Below, piece by piece: positions 49,603 to 58,924 of a DNA stretch of 64,000 bases. The notes under the pieces are model-generated. The model was not told where the DNA came from, did not search any database, and saw nothing but the letters and a program-made list of their open reading frames with translations. Both the position numbers and the translations under genes were made by a program. Source of the stretch: JBGASG01 sp046328035 (GTDB lineage Bacteria > Cyanobacteriota > Vampirovibrionia > Obscuribacterales > Obscuribacteraceae); assembly GCA_046328035.1 (NCBI GenBank), contig JAXLXI010000003.1:248001-312000 (forward strand), given 5' to 3'. Numbering within the stretch: the first letter of the stretch is position 1; each line of letters opens with the position of its first letter.

Positions 49603-50391
49603 TCAGCCGATGTGCTTGCGGATAAATTCGCGCGCGCATCCTTCAAATTCATCGTATCTGCAGAAGTTGCGACGCTCGTAAAGCAAGGCTCCCTCGTGCG
49701 GTTTGCTAACATCCGCATCCGATCGCACCGATTGCAATTTCTGCTGACCGCCCAGCAAATAGTCGATGGCGACGAAGGGCAGCAGAGCTACCCAAGTCTT
49801 CGTCTGCGACTTATAAACCGAGGACATCCCCAGGTAGCGAATGCGATCGGCCGGTGATATCGGCAGTGTCGTCAAAGGACCATTAGCTGGTAGTGGCGAA
49901 AGCACTTTGAACAACATTCCCGGCAAGCCGCAACCATGATAGAAAGGCGCTTGCCAGACATCAGAACAGCCAATCTCCTTGGCGAGCACGCGCGTCAACA
50001 GGTTGACCGCATCATGATCCTGATGTCCACCTTCCCAGGCTGGACAATGCAGGGTGCGGACCGGTGCGTTGAGTGAACTAACGATTCGTCGTGCTTGATC
50101 GAGTGCTGCTTCCAGGTGCAAGTGCAGCTTGCCGTCAGAGATACCTTGCTGTTGGCCAACGAAAAAAATCTGCGAGCTGTCAACTCCCAGACGTCTCAAA
50201 GCCTCGATAGCTTCCCGGTTTCGCACCTGCGAGTCTTGCCCCCCAAAATCACCGGTGGTGAAGTACAGGCAAATGGGACGCATTCCGCTCCTGATGCTGC
50301 TTTCGATCACGCTGTACAGCACAAACTCATCATCTTGATGCGCGAACAAGAAGAGTGCTACAGGTGGGGCCGAATTGTCGTCAGAAGGCAT
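49603..50391 (-). CDS. PIG-L/LmbE family deacetylase
   Basis: 262 residues. AHQDDEF (17-23) is the metal motif (AHPDDE in most), followed by LYFTTGDFGG, VRNREAIEALRRLG and the second metal motif GGHQDHD. These zinc enzymes remove N-acetyl groups from sugars such as GlcNAc-lipids or glycothiols. The start overlaps the end of the upstream GNAT gene by 11 bases, so a linked acetyl-group step is plausible but inferred. Confidence 0.88.
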   Translation of the reverse strand: MPSDDNSAPPVALFLFAHQDDEFVLYSVIESSIRSGMRPICLYFTTGDFGGQDSQVRNREAIEALRRLGVDSSQIFFVGQQQGISDGKLHLHLEAALDQARRIVSSLNAPVRTLHCPAWEGGHQDHDAVNLLTRVLAKEIGCSDVWQAPFYHGCGLPGMLFKVLSPLPANGPLTTLPISPADRIRYLGMSSVYKSQTKTWVALLPFVAIDYLLGGQQKLQSVRSDADVSKPHEGALLYERRNFCRYDEFEGCAREFIRKHIG

Positions 50392-51235
50392 CGAAGTCTA
50401 GGAAGTTGAGCACCACAGACGATGCGTCAATAGATGAGGAGCCGACCAGGTCACGAAAAATCAAATTGAGAACCGATGGGCGAAAGCGTTGCGGTATTGA
50501 AACGTAAGTCTTGTAAGGACGAACGCCGGCAGGAAAAAGTCCTATAAATACTTTCGCAACCGGCGACAGCGAAGCTTTGTCGGTCACGTTTACGTCCGGC
50601 AACCAGTTCTCGCCATACGCCCGGATCAGTGGCGTTTTCTGAGAGCTGCACTCGAGCGACACATTACCGTCTCTAGTTTTGCCGGCGGTTACCGGGTTGG
50701 CTGGATTGCTGATGCGCCATTTGAACGCCTCGTCGCTCCAGTCCCGATGAAAGCCCGCGTTTTCAGTGATCTGCTGCCAGTTATCCACTGACAGCCTTCC
50801 CAGACCGACGCGGGCGTCCAGCGGCGTCACAAGAGTAAATCCCAATTTGCGAATAAATCCTGGCGTGCTGTTAGCGTTTGCCACGCCGTAAACGAAAGAG
50901 TAGCCATTAGCGGCGGCGTGTTCATACGTCGCGGTCGCCAGTTTGGTAAACAACCCCTTACCCTGAAAGTCCGGGTGGGTCGCAGTATTCAGACTTAATA
51001 GCCCGCGCTGACGTTTCCCCGAGATGATGGCACTGGCGGGTACGCAGGCGTAGTGCGCCGCAAGTTGATCTCCCTCGAAGGCATCGAAGCCCACCACCGC
51101 GCCCTCAGGATTCGCCCCATAAAGCCAATTCAGGTAGGTCTCTGTCAGATGGTGTGCAGTGGGAAAGCACTTCTCGAACAGCATCTGATACGCCTTGGTT
51201 GACGACGGTTCGAGGGAGCATGGACTGAGTTTCAT
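50381..51235 (-). CDS. GNAT-type acetyltransferase
   Basis: 284 residues. The GNAT core is at about 30-150: LLSLNTATHPDFQGKGLFTKL carries the acetyl-CoA pyrophosphate loop (QGKGLF), then VYGVANANSTPGFIRKLGF. The C-terminal half is a further domain of unknown type. In polysaccharide clusters such enzymes N-acetylate amino sugars. No strong ribosome site. Confidence 0.82.
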   Translation of the reverse strand: MKLSPCSLEPSSTKAYQMLFEKCFPTAHHLTETYLNWLYGANPEGAVVGFDAFEGDQLAAHYACVPASAIISGKRQRGLLSLNTATHPDFQGKGLFTKLATATYEHAAANGYSFVYGVANANSTPGFIRKLGFTLVTPLDARVGLGRLSVDNWQQITENAGFHRDWSDEAFKWRISNPANPVTAGKTRDGNVSLECSSQKTPLIRAYGENWLPDVNVTDKASLSPVAKVFIGLFPAGVRPYKTYVSIPQRFRPSVLNLIFRDLVGSSSIDASSVVLNFLDFDAF

Positions 51236-51379
51236 AGGTTCTACGTTCCCGGTTTGGCAAAACTTCCCAGTTCCTCTGCATCAAATCTGCTTGTTTCACC
51301 TTTTTGTGAGGCGAAGGCATTTCGGGAGCCGGCGGCGACCTCTGAGTGGGCACAATTACCTTGAGATGAGGACCCGATA

Positions 51380-52384
51380 TTGCAGGCGCAGCGCGGGAAG
51401 CGCGAACAACTTAAATCTGATGAGGACGTGACGACGCCGAAGTTAGCGGTCGTCATCCCCTGTTATCGAGTGCGAAACTACGTTCTGGATGTAATCCAGC
51501 GAGTGGAACCCGACATCTGGCGAATTTACGTCGTTGATGATAAGTGTCCGGAACAGACCGGCGCGTTTGTCAAAGAAACCTGCGTGGATGACCGCGTGGT
51601 TGTGATATTCAACGAAGTCAACCAGGGAGTGGGCGGAGCCGTCATTGCTGGATACCAGGCAGCAGTAGACGACGGCGCAGATGTGGTCATCAAAATCGAC
51701 GGCGATGGGCAGATGGACCCGGCTTTCGTACCTGTTTTAATCCGTCCGATATTAGAAGGCAGGGCCGACTACACCAAGGGCAATCGATTTTTCAGACTGG
51801 ACTCTCTCAAAGCAATGCCGTTTGTTCGTGTCTTCGGCAATGCTGTGTTGTCCTTCATGGCAAAACTATCGTCCGGGTACTGGCCTGTCTTCGACCCGAC
51901 AAACGGCTACACAGCGATACATGCGAAAGTGCTTGCCGAGCTGCCGCTAGACAAAATTGCCCGTCGCTACTTCTTCGAGACCGACATGCTGTTCCGTCTC
52001 AACACACTAAGCTGCGTCGTTGTGGACGTGCCGATGAAGGCGATCTACGGGGAGGCTCCGAGCAATCTGGTAGTGCGTCAGGTCATCCCGGAATTTCTCA
52101 TGCGACACACTGTGAATTTTGTGAAACGGCTCTTCTACAACTACTTCCTGCGCAACTTCAGTATCTTTTCAGTCGAACTGTTGCTCGGTTCGGCAATGGT
52201 GCTCTGGGGCATGTGTTTCGGTGGATACATGTGGTACTGGTATGCAGCGCACAAGATGTTTGCTCCCTCAGGAGTCATCATGTTCGCGGTGTTGCCGCTG
52301 ATTTTAGGGGTGCAACTGGTGCTCTCCTTCTTCAACTGGGATGCGCGCAACGTGCCAACAGCCCCCCTGCATCTGCGGCTCTAG
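51380..52384 (+). CDS. Family 2 glycosyltransferase with C-terminal TMs
   Basis: 334 residues from TTG 51380; GTG 51428-51430 region is an alternative start. GT-A fold: LAVVIPCYRVRNYVLDVI, VDDKCPEQTG, NQGVGGAVIAGYQAA, and the DXD-type KIDGDGQMDP. Two TMs at the end (~265-290, 300-318) match GtrB/DPM-type enzymes that make polyprenyl-phosphate sugars. It could supply the donor for the GT-C-like proteins in this cluster. Confidence 0.87.
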   Translation: MQAQRGKREQLKSDEDVTTPKLAVVIPCYRVRNYVLDVIQRVEPDIWRIYVVDDKCPEQTGAFVKETCVDDRVVVIFNEVNQGVGGAVIAGYQAAVDDGADVVIKIDGDGQMDPAFVPVLIRPILEGRADYTKGNRFFRLDSLKAMPFVRVFGNAVLSFMAKLSSGYWPVFDPTNGYTAIHAKVLAELPLDKIARRYFFETDMLFRLNTLSCVVVDVPMKAIYGEAPSNLVVRQVIPEFLMRHTVNFVKRLFYNYFLRNFSIFSVELLLGSAMVLWGMCFGGYMWYWYAAHKMFAPSGVIMFAVLPLILGVQLVLSFFNWDARNVPTAPLHLRL

Positions 52385-52490
52385 GGGTTGCTCAAAACAT
52401 TTTTCACGCTCGGGTTGCCAGGTGGAAACCTCAACCGCTGCATTTGCGTCAGGACTTCCGAAAACACCCCACGGGAGTAAGTGAAAGCAT

Positions 52491-53555
52491 ATGAGCGACA
52501 TCGGGAAGCAAGTGCTATGCGCAGCGGCGGCAGCATTATTAGTCGGTAACGTGGGGTCCGTAAGAGCCGAAGAGACGATAGTCGGTAAGGATGCGCCGGC
52601 TCCAGTGGCAGTGGCGATTCAGGAGATCAATCCTGTTGACGTAGAACTGCCAAACAAAGCGGCCTTCTGCACCTGGGCAGATCCGAGCGTCAAGCCCTGG
52701 GCGACGGTCCTCGCAGTGCACGGCCTCGGGTTTCACAAGGAGACTTACGGAAAGCTGGCTCGCAAGCTGGCTCGTCTGGGCATCGTTGTCTACGCAATTG
52801 ACGTGCGTGGCTTCGGAGTCTGGCAGTATGCCGCCGACCCGAAAGTCAATTTCGACCTCACCTTCGAAGACATCAAAGAAGGTCTGCAAGCTATTCGAGA
52901 AAGAAACAAAGGACTGCCGGTTTTTCTCATGGGCGAATCAATGGGTGGTTCGATTGCACTGCACGTAGCAGCGAAGAACCCAGACCTGATGGACGGCGTC
53001 ATCGCATCGGTACCAGCAGGCAACTCACGTTATACATTACCGACAGTGGCGAAGATGGTGGCAGCCGGACTCCTCGGTGGTGCCAATGCTCAGATCGACA
53101 TCGGCAAGCTCGTGATTGAAAATGCTACCGAAAGCGAAAACGTAAAACAGAAACTTTTGAATGATCCAAAACAACGTCGCCGCTTGCGCGTCCGAGATTT
53201 GATGGCATTCCGCAAACTGGCCATGGGCAACAAAAAAGCCGCGGCAAAGATCGACCACACTCCGGTACTGATTGTTCAAGGCTATAAAGATAGACTGGTC
53301 AGCCCGAAGTCGATCATCAAAGTGTTCAACAAAGTGAAAACGGACAAAAAAGGATTAGTCCTGCAAGGACAGTCGAGTCACCTCGTCCTCGAAGAAGGTC
53401 AGTTCGAAGATACCACACTGGATACAGTCGTCAGCTGGATCGACAAGTACTCGGACAACTCGCCTGTGGTCACCGCATCGGAGATGATCAAACTGAAAGA
53501 GCAGAAGAATCATCGCCCGATCGTCGACAAACCTGGCATCCAACCGGTTCAATAA
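52491..53555 (+). CDS. Secreted alpha/beta hydrolase
   Basis: 354 residues. Signal peptide to about residue 26 (VRAEE). Hydrolase fold: HGLGFHKETYG, nucleophile elbow GESMGG (Ser150), acid Asp267 in GYKDRLVSP, His297 in GQSSHLVLEEGQ. The monoacylglycerol-lipase-like (Hydrolase_4) pattern fits a periplasmic lipase or esterase; substrate unknown. Followed by a bidirectional-looking terminator. Confidence 0.86.
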   Translation: MSDIGKQVLCAAAAALLVGNVGSVRAEETIVGKDAPAPVAVAIQEINPVDVELPNKAAFCTWADPSVKPWATVLAVHGLGFHKETYGKLARKLARLGIVVYAIDVRGFGVWQYAADPKVNFDLTFEDIKEGLQAIRERNKGLPVFLMGESMGGSIALHVAAKNPDLMDGVIASVPAGNSRYTLPTVAKMVAAGLLGGANAQIDIGKLVIENATESENVKQKLLNDPKQRRRLRVRDLMAFRKLAMGNKKAAAKIDHTPVLIVQGYKDRLVSPKSIIKVFNKVKTDKKGLVLQGQSSHLVLEEGQFEDTTLDTVVSWIDKYSDNSPVVTASEMIKLKEQKNHRPIVDKPGIQPVQ

Positions 53556-53579
53556 CAGCGTCACTCACCAAGTAGAGCA

Positions 53580-53613
53580 GGGTCACTTCTGAGGAAGTGA
53601 CCCTTGTTCTTTG
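53580..53613 (+). terminator. Rho-independent terminator after the hydrolase gene
   Basis: Perfect 10-base stem GGGTCACTTC/GAAGTGACCC (53580-53603) with a TGAG loop, followed by TTGTTCTTTG. The stop codon of the convergent gene (53583) lies in the stem. Confidence 0.85.
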
Positions 53614-55262
53614 TTAGGTATGGCATTGTTGGGCACGGCAGTCAGAGGCTCCTTGCGGACAAACACCTCTGATGCTTGATCTTCGGCCGCCACGCGCCAC
53701 TTGCCTGTTTCTTTCAAACCTTCTGCTAGTGCGCCGCCCTTCGGATAGATCACCCAATCGATCTTGTACTTGTCGAGCACGTTCTGCCAGCCCGGCTCCA
53801 GCACCGACATGGCACCATACTCGAGATAGAATTTCTCTCCATAAAAGTCGGATCGATCGTCGATAAAGACGCGGTGTCCGGTCTTGTATCTCAAGTAGCC
53901 GCCCCAGTTGTCGTAGTTGACGCCGCGTTGATCCCACATCTTGTTTTTCTCGAGATAATCGAGAGTGGCATACGGCTTGGTTTTGGCATCGAAAGTCGAT
54001 TTGACGATCTGTACACCGAATAGCTTGCCGCCATTCAGACAAGACACTGAGAGAAACAACACCACTACGATCGGCAAGATGTGCATGGTGCACGAAAACT
54101 CTTGCTCGTCAAAAGTATCTCCAATGCGCTTCAAAAAGGCATTCAGTTTGTCCAAGATGTTCGTCGGCTCGAACACTCCAGGCACCAGGTCTCTCAGTCT
54201 ACTGTTGCCCAGTTGTTCACCAATGAAGGGCAGCGCAACAATCACGAAGAAAGGCCCGCTGCGAACACTCGACAGTGACAGGTGGGCAAACGCCAGCACG
54301 GCAAGAAACTGAGGCAGCGTCGGCTTTTTAGTTGAAGTCGCCAGCCCCAGGCAGAGCAGGAAGTATAGAAACTCGAGACAGGTCGGCTGAAGACCACCGT
54401 GAAACGTCGGCGACATGAACTCGGTATTTGCCGCCAGGACGACACCTTGATGCAAGTACTCCCAGACATACTTGTAGAGTTCAATGCCGTACGGATTGAC
54501 GAAACTGGCGGCAACCGCAACAGCCAAAGCCAGCGAGAAATCCTTGAGTTGCTTCTGCGAACGAGTCCGGCTTTCCGGGTTGCTATTGACGAAACGCACA
54601 ATCAGGGCTGAGAACCAATAAATTCCAATCAGAACAAATCCTGCCAGAAACGCCGGGTGGCAGTTGACCCAGAAAATCATAAACAGCCCGAGCACGAGCA
54701 GCAGTTTCTTTGTCGATGCTAAACCACGGTAATAGTCTTCCAGCAACGTCGCGTAAACATAAAGGCCGAAGAAAGTAACGATGTGCGGGCGAGCGAGCCA
54801 GTGAATTGAAGATACTATCGAGCCAATCAGGCACAACCACATGGCGGTCAGGAAGTAGCATCCCGCCTTACGGCAACTCTGATAAAGCAAAGTGAACAGT
54901 CCGGCGATGCATGTGGCGATTGCCACCGCCACAAGTGGCAACCCACCGATGCGCTCGAAGCCGGCGAGAATCACGTCGAACAACCATTCGTACGCTACCC
55001 AGGGCTTATCGGGAAAGGTGTACGACATGATGTCTGTGCGCGGTATCTGATGGTTATCGATGATCCAGTTGCCGGTGACGAGATGCCAGCCGGTCGACCC
55101 GTCACCCAAAAGGAAATTGGGCAACGTGAACAGCATCAGGTAGAGCATCAAGACAAAAAGGATATCACCGACGTTGGGCAGTGGATTGCGCTGTGGCGGC
55201 GCACTTTCCCCACTCGACGGTTGCTCGACAGGTTCTGGAGTCGGCGTTGAACTAGCTTCCAT
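53583..55262 (-). CDS. Large polytopic membrane protein, GT-C-like
   Basis: 559 residues from ATG 55262, which overlaps the upstream GT2 gene by 11 bases; starts further upstream lie in that gene. After a Pro/Glu-rich start there are about ten TMs; the first extracytoplasmic loop has STGWHLVTGNWIIDNHQIPRTDI, with PWVAYEWLF next, as in large families of uncharacterised multi-TM glycosyltransferase-like proteins. The soluble C-terminal ~120 residues contain YDNWGGYLRYKTGHRVFIDDRSDFYG. Probably works with the GT2 protein on a lipid-linked sugar. Confidence 0.78.
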   Translation of the reverse strand: MEASSTPTPEPVEQPSSGESAPPQRNPLPNVGDILFVLMLYLMLFTLPNFLLGDGSTGWHLVTGNWIIDNHQIPRTDIMSYTFPDKPWVAYEWLFDVILAGFERIGGLPLVAVAIATCIAGLFTLLYQSCRKAGCYFLTAMWLCLIGSIVSSIHWLARPHIVTFFGLYVYATLLEDYYRGLASTKKLLLVLGLFMIFWVNCHPAFLAGFVLIGIYWFSALIVRFVNSNPESRTRSQKQLKDFSLALAVAVAASFVNPYGIELYKYVWEYLHQGVVLAANTEFMSPTFHGGLQPTCLEFLYFLLCLGLATSTKKPTLPQFLAVLAFAHLSLSSVRSGPFFVIVALPFIGEQLGNSRLRDLVPGVFEPTNILDKLNAFLKRIGDTFDEQEFSCTMHILPIVVVLFLSVSCLNGGKLFGVQIVKSTFDAKTKPYATLDYLEKNKMWDQRGVNYDNWGGYLRYKTGHRVFIDDRSDFYGEKFYLEYGAMSVLEPGWQNVLDKYKIDWVIYPKGGALAEGLKETGKWRVAAEDQASEVFVRKEPLTAVPNNAIPNKEQGSLPQK

Positions 55263-56046
55263 TATCCATTTCTTTGCCAACTGCGTCGCGATTTGAAACG
55301 CCGTTACGGACGTTGGTTGGCAAACGTTTATACTGCCCAAACAGGGCTGAAAACGCGATACGGACCACTTCCACGAACATCTTGGGAGAGTCGAGCAGTA
55401 CGTTGACCTTTGACCCATCGACGTTCGCCCAGTTTATCGGAACTTCAGCGATGCGATAGCCATGCAGCTTGGCGATGTAGAGAATCTCGACGTCGAAGCC
55501 ATAACCGTTGGTACGCTGAACCGAGAAGATGTCGCGAGCGGCCTCGCGCTTGAATATCTTGAAACCACACTGCGTGTCTTGAATGCCGGGCAGCAGCAGC
55601 GCCTGTACGATGCGATTGAAGGTGTTGCCGATAAACTTGCGGTGCATCAGTGCTTTCACTTCCCGTGTTTCATCCGGTTTAGCGCGCGAGCCGATTGCCA
55701 CATCCGCACCACCTGCGATGGCATCCATCAGTCGCTGCACTTCTTCAATTGGCGATGCACCGTCGGCATCGTTCATGAGCACCAGATCGCCATCTGCCGC
55801 CAACATACCAACACGGACCGCATGTCCCTTGCCCCGGTTAGGCTGATAAGAGACCAGGCGGACAGCCGGATGACTTTCCGCAAAGCTCTCTACCACCTGC
55901 GTTGTTCCGTCGAGACTGCCGTCATCGACAACGAGGACCTCAAAGCTATGACCAGTTTGCTTTAAGAAGTCATGTACCGATTCCAGGGTCGTCGGCAGGC
56001 GGTGTTCTTCGTTGTAAGCGGGGATGACCACCGACAATTCAGGCAT
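55252..56046 (-). CDS. Family 2 glycosyltransferase, dolichyl-phosphate glucosyltransferase-like
   Basis: 264 residues. SVVIPAYNEEHRLPTTL, VVDDGSLDGT, PNRGKGHAVRVGM, and the metal motif NDADGASP; then DTQCGFKIFKREAA, typical of polyprenyl-phosphate hexose synthases. No TM. It precedes the multi-TM protein, with overlapping ends, suggesting donor synthesis and transfer by the pair. Confidence 0.9.
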   Translation of the reverse strand: MPELSVVIPAYNEEHRLPTTLESVHDFLKQTGHSFEVLVVDDGSLDGTTQVVESFAESHPAVRLVSYQPNRGKGHAVRVGMLAADGDLVLMNDADGASPIEEVQRLMDAIAGGADVAIGSRAKPDETREVKALMHRKFIGNTFNRIVQALLLPGIQDTQCGFKIFKREAARDIFSVQRTNGYGFDVEILYIAKLHGYRIAEVPINWANVDGSKVNVLLDSPKMFVEVVRIAFSALFGQYKRLPTNVRNGVSNRDAVGKEMDNGS

Positions 56047-56087
56047 GTGGTCAAGTATACCGTCCAGACCGGCGCTCTTGCCGTCTA

Positions 56088-56113
56088 ACGGCTTAAGCTA
56101 GCGCTCAAGCCGT
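56088..56113. repeat. Hairpin between GT2 gene and the giant-protein array
   Basis: ACGGCTT (56088-56094) and AAGCCGT (56107-56113) with a partly paired 12-base interior. No T-run on either strand; may act as a weak terminator for the 873-residue gene. Confidence 0.4.
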
Positions 56114-56121
56114 CGAAATGG

Positions 56122-58743
56122 TTACCGATGCCCTGACAATTCATCGAGTTTACGCTGCTGTTCGAGCATCATTCGCGTGTATCTGTTTATTTCGTTGGCG
56201 TCTTTGGCGCGTTGCATAGCCAGCGCCGGCTCGGAAGCCAAACCCATGCGTCCCCACTGAGAGAAAACGTCTTTGGCGACTGATCTGGAAATGTTCACGC
56301 CCAATTCGCGACTGGCGGCGTTGCTTGCCTGTCCGCCGCCGAAGCCGCCAATAACTGAAAATAATGCTACTTGCGGCACGTCCTTCAATGTCCGCGAACC
56401 GGCAGATTTCAGAGCAGTGAGCATGTCCGGATGTATGCCCTCCGCATACTGCAAGCCGGCATAAGACGTATGGTAACTGGCGTTGGCAGCCATTCCTTGC
56501 AGGAACAGCGTCGCCGCCGGGCGCGCGAATCCCGGAATTTTGAGCATGATGGACGCGCCCTGTAAAGCCCGACCAGCGCCGACAAAAGCCACTCCAGGAA
56601 TCGAGTTGACAACCCCCATGCCGACATCGCCCAGGGTCAAGTCGTCGCCGCATAGTTTCTTCAGCCCGCAGTAGGTAGCCGTCCCTGTGGCGATACCGCC
56701 GGCAACGCCCACCGGAGCGCCAAAACCGAGGGTCGAACCGGTCAAGACCACGAAAGTGCCGGCGGCCACCAGACTGGATGCCAATCCGATGAAAATATCC
56801 TTGGTGCCCCGCCAGAGGCGTTCGTACCACTCGATATGACGAGTCTTCTCTTTGACGTCCGCCCAATTGAGCATTTCGCGGAAGGTGCCGTTCGGGTCGT
56901 TGTCCTCAATTGTTTTGACGAGCGGATTGTCTTCCCCTTTTCCGGTTTCGGCATCGACCTGCAACATGGCAAACCGAGCGCTATTGGCTGCATGTTCCAT
57001 GCCGTGCGCATCGACCAGCGCTGCGTGCAATTGCAGAACATCCATCATGGACAGATCATCTTTGAGCATGTCACGCAATTGCTTGGCTTTTGCCTTGTCT
57101 CCTTTCTCGCCCAGAAGAGCGTTATCGAGCAGCGTCATGGTGGCAGGATCTCGATCCTTCATCGGTTTGAGAAGGTGCTCCAGCAATGCCACTTTGCTCT
57201 GGTTGCGGCTGGCATCCGGTTTGGCTTTCTCTTCGTCGATCAGGCGGCGAATGTTTTTTCTGGTCTGCTCGCCCATCTGCCGCGCTTCATTGACGTCGAT
57301 GTGCGAAGCGAACGACTCAGCGTTTTCAGCATTCATTCTGGCTTGCTGCAGTTTCTTAGACGCTTCCTCTTCGTTCTTCTCCATGATCGCGTGCGCCTCG
57401 GCCATCAACTTTGCCGACTTGGCCATGGAATCGTTGTATTGAGTAAATGCCGTCATTTGATCAGGCTTGCCTTGAGATGCCAGCACAATGTCGCGCGAAA
57501 AGTCGCCTTCGCCGCGCAGCTGCATGTGGCGCAGCAAGGCAATCTTGCCTTTGTCCGAATAACGCACATCGTCGAGCATGTCGAGCGCGGCACGCTTGGT
57601 TTCAGTCTTGTCCTTGTTGGGACTGTTGTTGAGCAGGTAATGCGCATGTTCGATCTCGACGAACTGCTTCGCGAGAAGAAACTCCTCCCAGACCGACTGC
57701 AACATCAGCAGATTCTGTTTTTGAAACTGCAGTTGGGCCTGCTTAGCCGGGGTGAGAAGGCCTTGTTCCTTCATTTCCGCCATTTGTTTATCGACAGAGT
57801 CTTGCGCCTCTATCAAGCGTTTAGCTTCGGCTTCGATTTTGTCCTTGGGCAGTTTGGCGATGCGGTCGTAAGCTTGAGCATACGCCGCTTCCGCACTTTT
57901 GGTATCACCGCGGGCGATGGCGGCCCGTGCTTGCCCGAGACTATCGAAGGGATCTTGATCGCGCGGCACAACTTTACTGCGCGCGGTAGCGAAGTCTTTG
58001 AGAATCTTTTCGTTCAGCTCTTCAAACTGCTTTGAATAGCGCGTAGCACTATTCCGTCCGACATCACTGAGCAAGGTCTCGGCTTGTTTCGTCAAACCGA
58101 TGTTGCGCAGAAAATCTGCATATTCCATAGTCAATCGGTCCGGTGCATTCTGGTTGATGGCAGCTTGATTGATGCCACGAATGCTGGACTGTAATTCACC
58201 TAAAAGCTTGCGGGCTTCGGCATTGGTAGTCACATTGATCTGTTGTTCTACGGTGTAGGAAGTCAGTTTGCCGCCGAAGCCGGTTTGCAGCTCGATTCCA
58301 TATTTTTCCTTCAGTTCTTTCTGGATGACATCGGCATTGCGAAATCCGTTAGCAATGCGCGCATCGTTGCCTGGATACTGATTGGCTCTGGCGTTGTCGA
58401 TGCCGGTTTCGTACATGAGACTGATTCTGGACAGAATCATGTCGCGATACTGCTCGGTGGTAAGTTTCTGCCCGTTCTCGGTGATCGTGCCTGGCTTGAG
58501 GTCGCCCTTTTCATCGAACAGACGAGCCAGATTGGCTTTCTCGATGGCAATCGCTTCACGCAGCTGATTGACGTCGATGACAGGTTTGGCTTCGGTGCCT
58601 GGAGTGCCAGGCAGTTGCGGGGCATCTCCGCCAGTGCGCGTCACCGGTGCGTCAGCCAGTGCCAAAAGCGAAGTCGGCAGCGGTTTGTCTTTGTCAACGC
58701 CGGATGCTTTTTCAGGCGCAAGCATCCATGATGTTTCTGTCAT
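56122..58743 (-). CDS. Giant unknown protein with glycine-rich hydrophobic C-terminus (paralog 1)
   Basis: 873 residues; AAGG 9 bases before the ATG. No signal peptide. The first ~45 residues hold a motif (W near 6, then SLLALADAPVTRT) shared with the next gene. A long helical body follows (~60-640) with conserved blocks such as MEYADFLRNIGLTKQAETLL, EIEHAHYLL and QQARMNAENAESFASHIDV. Residues ~648-820 are Gly/Ala-rich and hydrophobic, with several possible membrane helices, then FSQWG and a charged tail. Family not recognised. Own promoter at 58808-58837. Confidence 0.85.
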   Translation of the reverse strand: MTETSWMLAPEKASGVDKDKPLPTSLLALADAPVTRTGGDAPQLPGTPGTEAKPVIDVNQLREAIAIEKANLARLFDEKGDLKPGTITENGQKLTTEQYRDMILSRISLMYETGIDNARANQYPGNDARIANGFRNADVIQKELKEKYGIELQTGFGGKLTSYTVEQQINVTTNAEARKLLGELQSSIRGINQAAINQNAPDRLTMEYADFLRNIGLTKQAETLLSDVGRNSATRYSKQFEELNEKILKDFATARSKVVPRDQDPFDSLGQARAAIARGDTKSAEAAYAQAYDRIAKLPKDKIEAEAKRLIEAQDSVDKQMAEMKEQGLLTPAKQAQLQFQKQNLLMLQSVWEEFLLAKQFVEIEHAHYLLNNSPNKDKTETKRAALDMLDDVRYSDKGKIALLRHMQLRGEGDFSRDIVLASQGKPDQMTAFTQYNDSMAKSAKLMAEAHAIMEKNEEEASKKLQQARMNAENAESFASHIDVNEARQMGEQTRKNIRRLIDEEKAKPDASRNQSKVALLEHLLKPMKDRDPATMTLLDNALLGEKGDKAKAKQLRDMLKDDLSMMDVLQLHAALVDAHGMEHAANSARFAMLQVDAETGKGEDNPLVKTIEDNDPNGTFREMLNWADVKEKTRHIEWYERLWRGTKDIFIGLASSLVAAGTFVVLTGSTLGFGAPVGVAGGIATGTATYCGLKKLCGDDLTLGDVGMGVVNSIPGVAFVGAGRALQGASIMLKIPGFARPAATLFLQGMAANASYHTSYAGLQYAEGIHPDMLTALKSAGSRTLKDVPQVALFSVIGGFGGGQASNAASRELGVNISRSVAKDVFSQWGRMGLASEPALAMQRAKDANEINRYTRMMLEQQRKLDELSGHR

Positions 58744-58807
58744 GTGGGCAAGCCTTATTATTATCGGTGAATGGGTCGTTCATTCCCGATAGCAAGCCCC
58801 GTCCTAA

Positions 58808-58837
58808 TCTATACCATTGCCGACAGTTTCTGGACAA
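58808..58837 (-). promoter_or_regulatory. Extended -10 promoter of paralog 1
   Basis: -35 TTGTCC (58837-58832), 18-base spacer ending in TGG, -10 TATAGA followed by TT (58813-58808). The same elements occur before paralog 2, including CCAG right after the -35. Confidence 0.55.
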
Positions 58838-58876
58838 TGTGGAATTAAGTGATGGCGTTCGCTCGAATGCTGCCTG

Positions 58877-58920
58877 GGAAAAAGTCCCGGTATAGCGTAA
58901 TACGCTCGAAGCTGTACCGG
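58877..58920 (-). terminator. Intrinsic terminator after paralog 2
   Basis: On the minus strand CCGGTA ... TACCGG encloses an inner AGCGT/ACGCT hairpin and is followed by GACTTTTT. It begins 5 bases after the stop of the gene ending at 58925. Confidence 0.75.
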
Positions 58921-58924
58921 CTGC

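Noticed and set aside
56836..58035. Long plus-strand frame (399 codons) antisense to the 873-residue gene
   Set aside because: Composition is Phe/Leu/His-rich as expected for the reverse complement of a Lys/Glu/Ala-rich helical protein; no ribosome site or family.
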